Shown here: in pieces, positions 59,701 through 64,000 of the stretch | Numbering within the stretch: position 1 is the stretch's first letter | How the letters are laid out: each line of letters starts with the position of its first letter | Assembly: GCF_002443255.2 (NCBI RefSeq) | Contig: NW_019211455.1 | Coordinates: 38,626,195 to 38,690,194, forward strand | DNA: 64,000 nt | DNA from: Varroa destructor | Lineage: Eukaryota; Arthropoda; Arachnida; Mesostigmata; Varroidae | Direction: 5' to 3' | Notes under the pieces: model-generated | Database searches by the model: none | Seen by the model: the letters and a program-made list of their open reading frames with translations, nothing else | What the model was told of the DNA's origin: nothing | Program-made: the position numbers and the translations under genes

Positions 59701-62700
59701 TTCTTTTCACAACGTGTAGACTACCCAGTCCGTTGCATCAGTTAGATACGGACCCGCGCTGCTTGCGCCTGTTATGGATAAAGAAACGCACGAGCCACGT
59801 GGTTCTGTTGCAATGATTACGGTGACTACCACTATAGCAATGGACCTAGCGTATGTACACTATATCCGAGTGCACGTATGTAGTAATTGGCCACTGCAGA
59901 CTTCTAGTGAAACTCGTTGGTCATTACAGGCCCGGTGTGAATAGGACTCTGCCTAGGTGCTGTAGATATTAAAATAATGACGTCCTAATTAGGAATATAA
60001 GGTTCATTTAGTAATATTTGCAACGTAAGAAACGTCGTGTCTGTTTATCTTTTCTTTCCGATTTTTTTTTTTTTGCATTGGTAACATACGCCGCTAAAAT
60101 GCAACACTTTTATCTTCGTTTTGGCCAGATTACAATTGTTGTTTGCGTTACAAAGCTAAGTATGTTAAATAGCAGAAATAGCGAATCGAACATGCTATAT
60201 TTTTTTCCACTATACAATAGCACGCCGCTATACTTTATCAGCATACGATAAGGACTTGCAAGCAAGGACAATTGTCTCACCTCACAAACGAATTGAGAAA
60301 GCCAAATGAAAAGCTGTTCAGGCGTAAGATGTCATTATTACATCTAGTGAGTGTCGTTTGAGTAGTGCTCTCAGCTATGGAATCACCGCCATATCATACC
60401 CCAATGAGACGAAGGTTATATTATAGCTCATATAAATGTGTATAACAAAAGCCAATAAAATGATGGCAGTACGTAAAGCAAAGAAAACACTTTCTGATAG
60501 CATATACATTGGCCATGAGTAAAAATAGGGTGTAAAAAGAACAGAGTAACTAAGACAAAGCTAAGCAAAGCAATAGCAAAAAAAAATAACACCATCAGTA
60601 TATTTAAGCACCGAACAATTATTTCAGCTCAGTATTTACGTCGCCACTTAAATAGTCGAAACGTCGTCTTTACCCTTATTTTAGCCACTGTATAAGTACA
60701 CGATATGTCGGAGATTGGCTTCGACATCATTTAAATACAAACATTTTTCGTTACTGTTGAGTAGCACAAGTGGTTGACAGCACAACTAAAACACCCTCCG
60801 ACCTACCAGGTGCCTACAGGCAATATACAGCAGTGTTCTACTCAAGCAAGTATACGCAACGTAGATATATAGATATGTAGTAAAGTGTAGAACAAGACTG
60901 TATGAATATATATATGTATGGCATTCAAGTCTGTCTAGTGTTTTCGAAACAAAAACTATTTTAACAAACACGACAAAGGGAATATTTTTGCAAAGATTAA
61001 AGCTTTTACATATTTTGAACCTCTATTTTGAAATGGTCCAGCGAAAATCAAAGCTGTGTGTGTGTTTGTTTTTTTTTAATTCAGTTGGTTGTTGAACGCG
61101 ACATCAAATAGGAAAGGAAAGAGTAAACGTCTACTTAATGTATATCGATTTAGTTCCCGATCATAACCCAAGTATCGCTTGATCGACCTATTCCTTCATT
61201 GCATTTGCGTATATCTGATCGACAGCGCAAGTGCGTTCCTTTTGAATACTACGTTATGAACAGTTACGCTCTGAAGAAACGGCTAGTACGACCGGCCTTT
61301 ACTTACTGAACGTTTTCTGAGCAGGTAATGCACAGATTTTTGCATATAGAAATTACACAATCGACGATTTAACGTTGAAGAGTCTAACAAAAGGTTGCGA
61401 CCTGCACAGAAGGTTCTCATAATAATGTTATTCAAAAAGAAGACCGAAGCGCATTATATACCTGGGTAATAATAGTCTACTGTACGTCTACCACACCTAT
61501 CTTCAATGTAAACTTATCGTATCTATACAATTTATGAGTTCTATTAGATATCGATGATCGCGGGTAATTATTTACCCGCATATATATTTTATATGTATAT
61601 TAAAAATAGCAAAAAGATACAACAATTTCTTATAAAGAAATAGAAAATTATTTACTTTTCCATTAGACCTCTTACGCTCGATTAAAATCGATAAGTACTG
61701 CCATTTGGCATTGGTCCCTGGTTGAAAACGAAATGTGTCAGGCTGACTTTTTAATTTTTAAAATAGTGTATATCTTATATTGAGAAAAAGAACACATGAA
61801 AACGTCAATGAAAAAAAGTTGACCAAACCACAATGGGAAAGGGGTAGCTAAAAGTTCTCGTTACTTTAAAAGGCTTTCAAACCTGTAGGAGCCATAGTAG
61901 AGTTATCCTGAAACTAAGGCAATTTTCTTTTATACTTTAAGCAAATAATAGGAGATAATATTGTGTGACAGTTTTTTTTAACCATTATCACCTAAACAGG
62001 ACGTTCGGCGCGCACCAGCCAGAATGTACTTCCACCTTTTCGTCTGTAACGTTTCAGGACGGCTATCTAGCTATCATATAAGGATAGTAGGTACCAATTA
62101 AATAGCTTAGTCCGGTAAAAATGAGTCTAGTTTTTTTAGGTAACTTTTTAGGGCAAAATTACATAGAGAAGACAAATGGGTTTTGGTGTTTGGTGTACTT
62201 GTTTTTACCTTTGGAGGTCACTAACGCCCAGCAAAAATACGTTGCAATTTTAAACGAAGAACTATACATTTACGTAGCTATTTTTACAGGGGCGTACGTT
62301 TGGCTTGTCGCTCTATGTCGAGGATCTCGTCCGATGTTGCAGCTGTACTCGTTAATGTTCGGCGTTGGAGCACTTTTTGCACCGCTTTTGGCCAAACCAT
62401 TTCTCAGTAAAGATAGGTTATTGTTTGCTTTAGCATCAATTAAGAGCGAACACACGATCCCGTTGGTACGATTTTGCTTGATTACATATCGGTCATAGAT
62501 GGCATGCGCATAAAAAGATCAGCTTTTATACGTAATGCAATCATTGTTCAAACTCATTGTCCTGCAATATCGATATCACCGTCTTTTTCATATAAATCAA
62601 TAAATAATAAGAAAAAGCAACGCGCAAACAGAACTTACTGCCCACCGCACGGAGTAGCGTAGCTAGACAAATCCGATTCAAAACTTCCAATGTATTCGCT

Positions 62701-64000
62701 GAAGTTAATTATTAAAATTTTACTTCATTCATATAAGCGAGCAGAGTTAGGAACGACCTAGGCCCACTGCTAACTACTGCTACTAATATTTTATAATAAT
62801 AATTACTTTAGGTATGCAATGACGGCGCAGTATACCTACAATCGGATATAACGAATATACCATTTGAAGGGCCGAATGCGTGACCAACCCTAGAACGTTC
62901 TTGGATTATATCGTATTTTTTTTTTATCATCATAAAGGAACAGCTACCTAAATGCTCATTGGCCTTAGTTAATCTAGACCTGTCATATTTACAAAATATA
63001 CACACATCTTAAAATCGACCTTGCAGAGATTTAATGGCCAATCGAACTGATGCGGACATCGAGTGGAAGTCGGACTCACGTGTGATGATCCCGTTCGTGT
63101 TCGTTGGAAGCTTTGGTATCATGGTCGCGTTTTTTATGACGCTATCCTATCTCAGAGACAAACGTGATCTGAGACCTGAAGAGAAATGCGGCGAGGAAAG
63201 ATCTCACTTCAGAAATTGGTTGCTCATTAGTCTGGCGGCAATCTATTTCTTTCTAATCGTCCTATTGGAAACTGCCTTCAGTCGATTTCTTGTGATTTTC
63301 GCGGTTCAGGTATGGGTCACGGTTGAAGTCAACTCTAGTTCCTTAAAGGACACTCAAAACTATTATGGTACTCTTTGACACATTTCCACTTCACTTTGTA
63401 TCAGTATAGAATAGCTAAGCGCCGAAAAAATTTCATACAAGGCATATTACATACAATCCAAAATGGAATGTGTCTGAACATACACACAATGTGATTTAAA
63501 ATTCTGACGAAGTACACTAACCAGGTCTACTTACTTCCTCGGCAATCCCACACTCAAGGTATAGTGGCAGGAAATGTATAGTAATGGTACGTATTTCTAT
63601 CTTTGATGTGCTTTCGTTACAATCAGATGAATCACATGCTTAAAGCCGACGCGGCGGTATTGGTGTCGCTGTTTTGGGTCGGCTTTACCGCCGTACGAGT
63701 GATCATCATTCCTATTTCGGCAAAATTTCGCTCGATCTGGTTCGTTGCCAGTGGCCAACTCATCTTCAGCGCAGCATGCCTCATACTTCTGCTGTTTTCG
63801 CAAGACAATCGCATGCTATATTTGGGTACAATAATGTTCGGCTGTGGTATGGGGCCCCTTTACGGAGGCTCGCTAACGTGGCTGACCGAACATATAGAGT
63901 TGCGACACGTCTATCTCAGTCTGATTTTAATTATGACGTGCGGCGGGGCAATGGTCGCGCCACCCATTGTCAGTCCACGGATTGAAACACATCCAAGTGT
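53646..64000 (+). CDS. MFS transporter, MFSD4/NaGLT1-like, seven exons, 3' end beyond the window
   Basis: Major facilitator superfamily membrane protein; relatives include sodium-dependent glucose transporter 1. Exons read: 53646-53747, 55001-55127, 55584-55739, 62290-62406, 62831-62879 (least certain), 63027-63309 and 63627-64000 (open at the edge). All phases match (0,1,1,1,2,0), giving 402 residues so far of an expected 450-510. Helix 1 spans the first junction (TCVALGLIVSMMGPSLIDLS, the family's GxxxxxxGPTLxDL). GADLIYRRVN follows helix 2 as the MFS motif A. Exon 4 has LMFGVGALFAPLLAKPFLS, exon 6 a helix, the hydrophilic central loop and helix 7. Exon 7 has SLFWVGFTAVRVIIIPIS and MFGCGMGPLYGGSLTWLTE, both family hallmarks. 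Substrate cannot be read from sequence. Confidence 0.85.
55001..55127 (+). CDS. MFS transporter exon 2
   Basis: After an ATTGCAG acceptor: GLIVSMMGPSLIDLSEIF completes helix 1, and VVADVGALIGPVFG is helix 2. Ends in phase 1 at GTAAGT. Confidence 0.85.
55584..55739 (+). CDS. MFS transporter exon 3
   Basis: Phase 1 after TTGACAG. DLIYRRVNAQ is the loop 2-3 motif, then two hydrophobic helices (IVCIICGALIGLGNILMPLG and AYAISFTCGMLGAIM). Ends at GTAAGC in phase 1. Confidence 0.85.
55740..62289 (+). other. 6.5-kb intron of the MFS transporter gene
   Basis: The longest intron in the window; GTAAGC donor, TTTTTACAG acceptor. It holds an AT microsatellite (56160-56180), an 18-base A-run (56936-56953), an 8-bp hairpin (56694-56715) and another at 61560-61579. 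Open frames at 57657-57881 and 59001-59261 are unrecognised. No nested gene is supported. Confidence 0.7.
62290..62406 (+). CDS. MFS transporter exon 4
   Basis: Continues ...MEIG with GAYVWLVALCRGSRPMLQ, then LYSLMFGVGALFAPLLAKPF, matching the helix 5 pattern of MFSD4/NaGLT1 (FGxGAxxxPLIAxPFL). Phase 1 in and out; GTAAAG donor. Confidence 0.85.
62831..62879 (+). CDS. MFS transporter exon 5 (tentative)
   Basis: A 49-nt exon after GCGCAG, with GTGACC as donor, joining phase 1 to phase 2. It encodes YLQSDITNIPFEGPNA, suitable for the variable extracellular loop before helix 6. It was chosen because it is the only small open piece here that restores the phase; an alternative is possible. Confidence 0.45.
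63027..63309 (+). CDS. MFS transporter exon 6
   Basis: Phase 2 after TTGCAG. It carries a helix (IPFVFVGSFGIMVAFFMTLS), the charged central loop (LRDKRDLRPEEKCGEERSHF) and helix 7 (LLISLAAIYFFLIVLLETAF). GTATGG donor in phase 0. Confidence 0.85.
63627..64000 (+). CDS. MFS transporter exon 7, cut by the window edge
   Basis: After AATCAG, phase 0, open to the last base. It carries helices 8-11: VSLFWVGFTAVRVIIIPISA, then IWFVASGQLIFSAACLILLL, then MLYLGTIMFGCGMGPLYGGS and VYLSLILIMTCGGAMVAPPI. Confidence 0.85.
   Translation, partial: MNHMLKADAAVLVSLFWVGFTAVRVIIIPISAKFRSIWFVASGQLIFSAACLILLLFSQDNRMLYLGTIMFGCGMGPLYGGSLTWLTEHIELRHVYLSLILIMTCGGAMVAPPIVSPRIETHPS

Noticed and set aside
1..64000. CRISPR arrays, operons, ribosome-binding sites
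   Set aside because: The sequence is eukaryotic with spliceosomal introns; no direct-repeat spacer arrays are present.

Overview
The window looks like nuclear DNA from an arthropod. It is AT-rich and has spliceosomal introns with GT-AG borders and pyrimidine tracts, AATAAA polyadenylation signals, AT microsatellites, decayed mariner transposons and metazoan gene families. The Argonaute and MFSD4-type transporter fragments recall mites, perhaps a parasitiform mite, but that is only an inference. A 100-base run of N marks an assembly gap.

Three genes can be assembled exon by exon with matching phases. (1) A kinesin-6 (KIF20/MKLP2/Subito-like) lies on the minus strand at 4852-11450, with five coding exons and about 1044 residues. 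(2) A WD40 plus C-terminal helix protein lies on the plus strand at 13894-20151, with about 16 exons and 635 residues. It is best explained as NEDD1, the gamma-tubulin ring targeting factor. These two are head to head across 2.4 kb, and both families act in mitosis: cytokinesis and spindle midzone for the first, microtubule nucleation for the second. The spacer carries a 15-base word twice, with an ETS/GABP-like core. (3) An MFS sugar-transporter-like gene (MFSD4/NaGLT1 type) begins at 53646 on the plus strand, has a 6.5-kb intron, and runs off the right edge.

The middle, about 22-46.5 kb, is a graveyard. It holds a broken Argonaute gene on the minus strand (PAZ to PIWI at 25.8-22.06 kb). A Pro/Ala/Gln-rich stretch with 72-bp tandem repeats lies at its probable N-terminal side (27.28-26.4 kb). 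A separate PIWI-like fragment in the opposite orientation sits inside its gap, and a second related Argonaute pseudogene lies at 39.4-40.5 kb. Three decayed mariner transposases are also present: one plus near 34 kb and two minus at 44.6-46.3 kb. Stops and frameshifts show that all of these are dead. One orphan open stretch behind a strong acceptor (42993-43316) may be a terminal exon of an unknown gene.

The stretches 1-4.8 kb, 27.3-33.6 kb, 34.5-39.4 kb, 46.5-53.6 kb and the large transporter intron hold nothing I can support as genes, apart from simple repeats and small hairpins. Exon borders were read by eye from frame, phase and family resemblance. Family names come from recalled domain patterns, not from a search.
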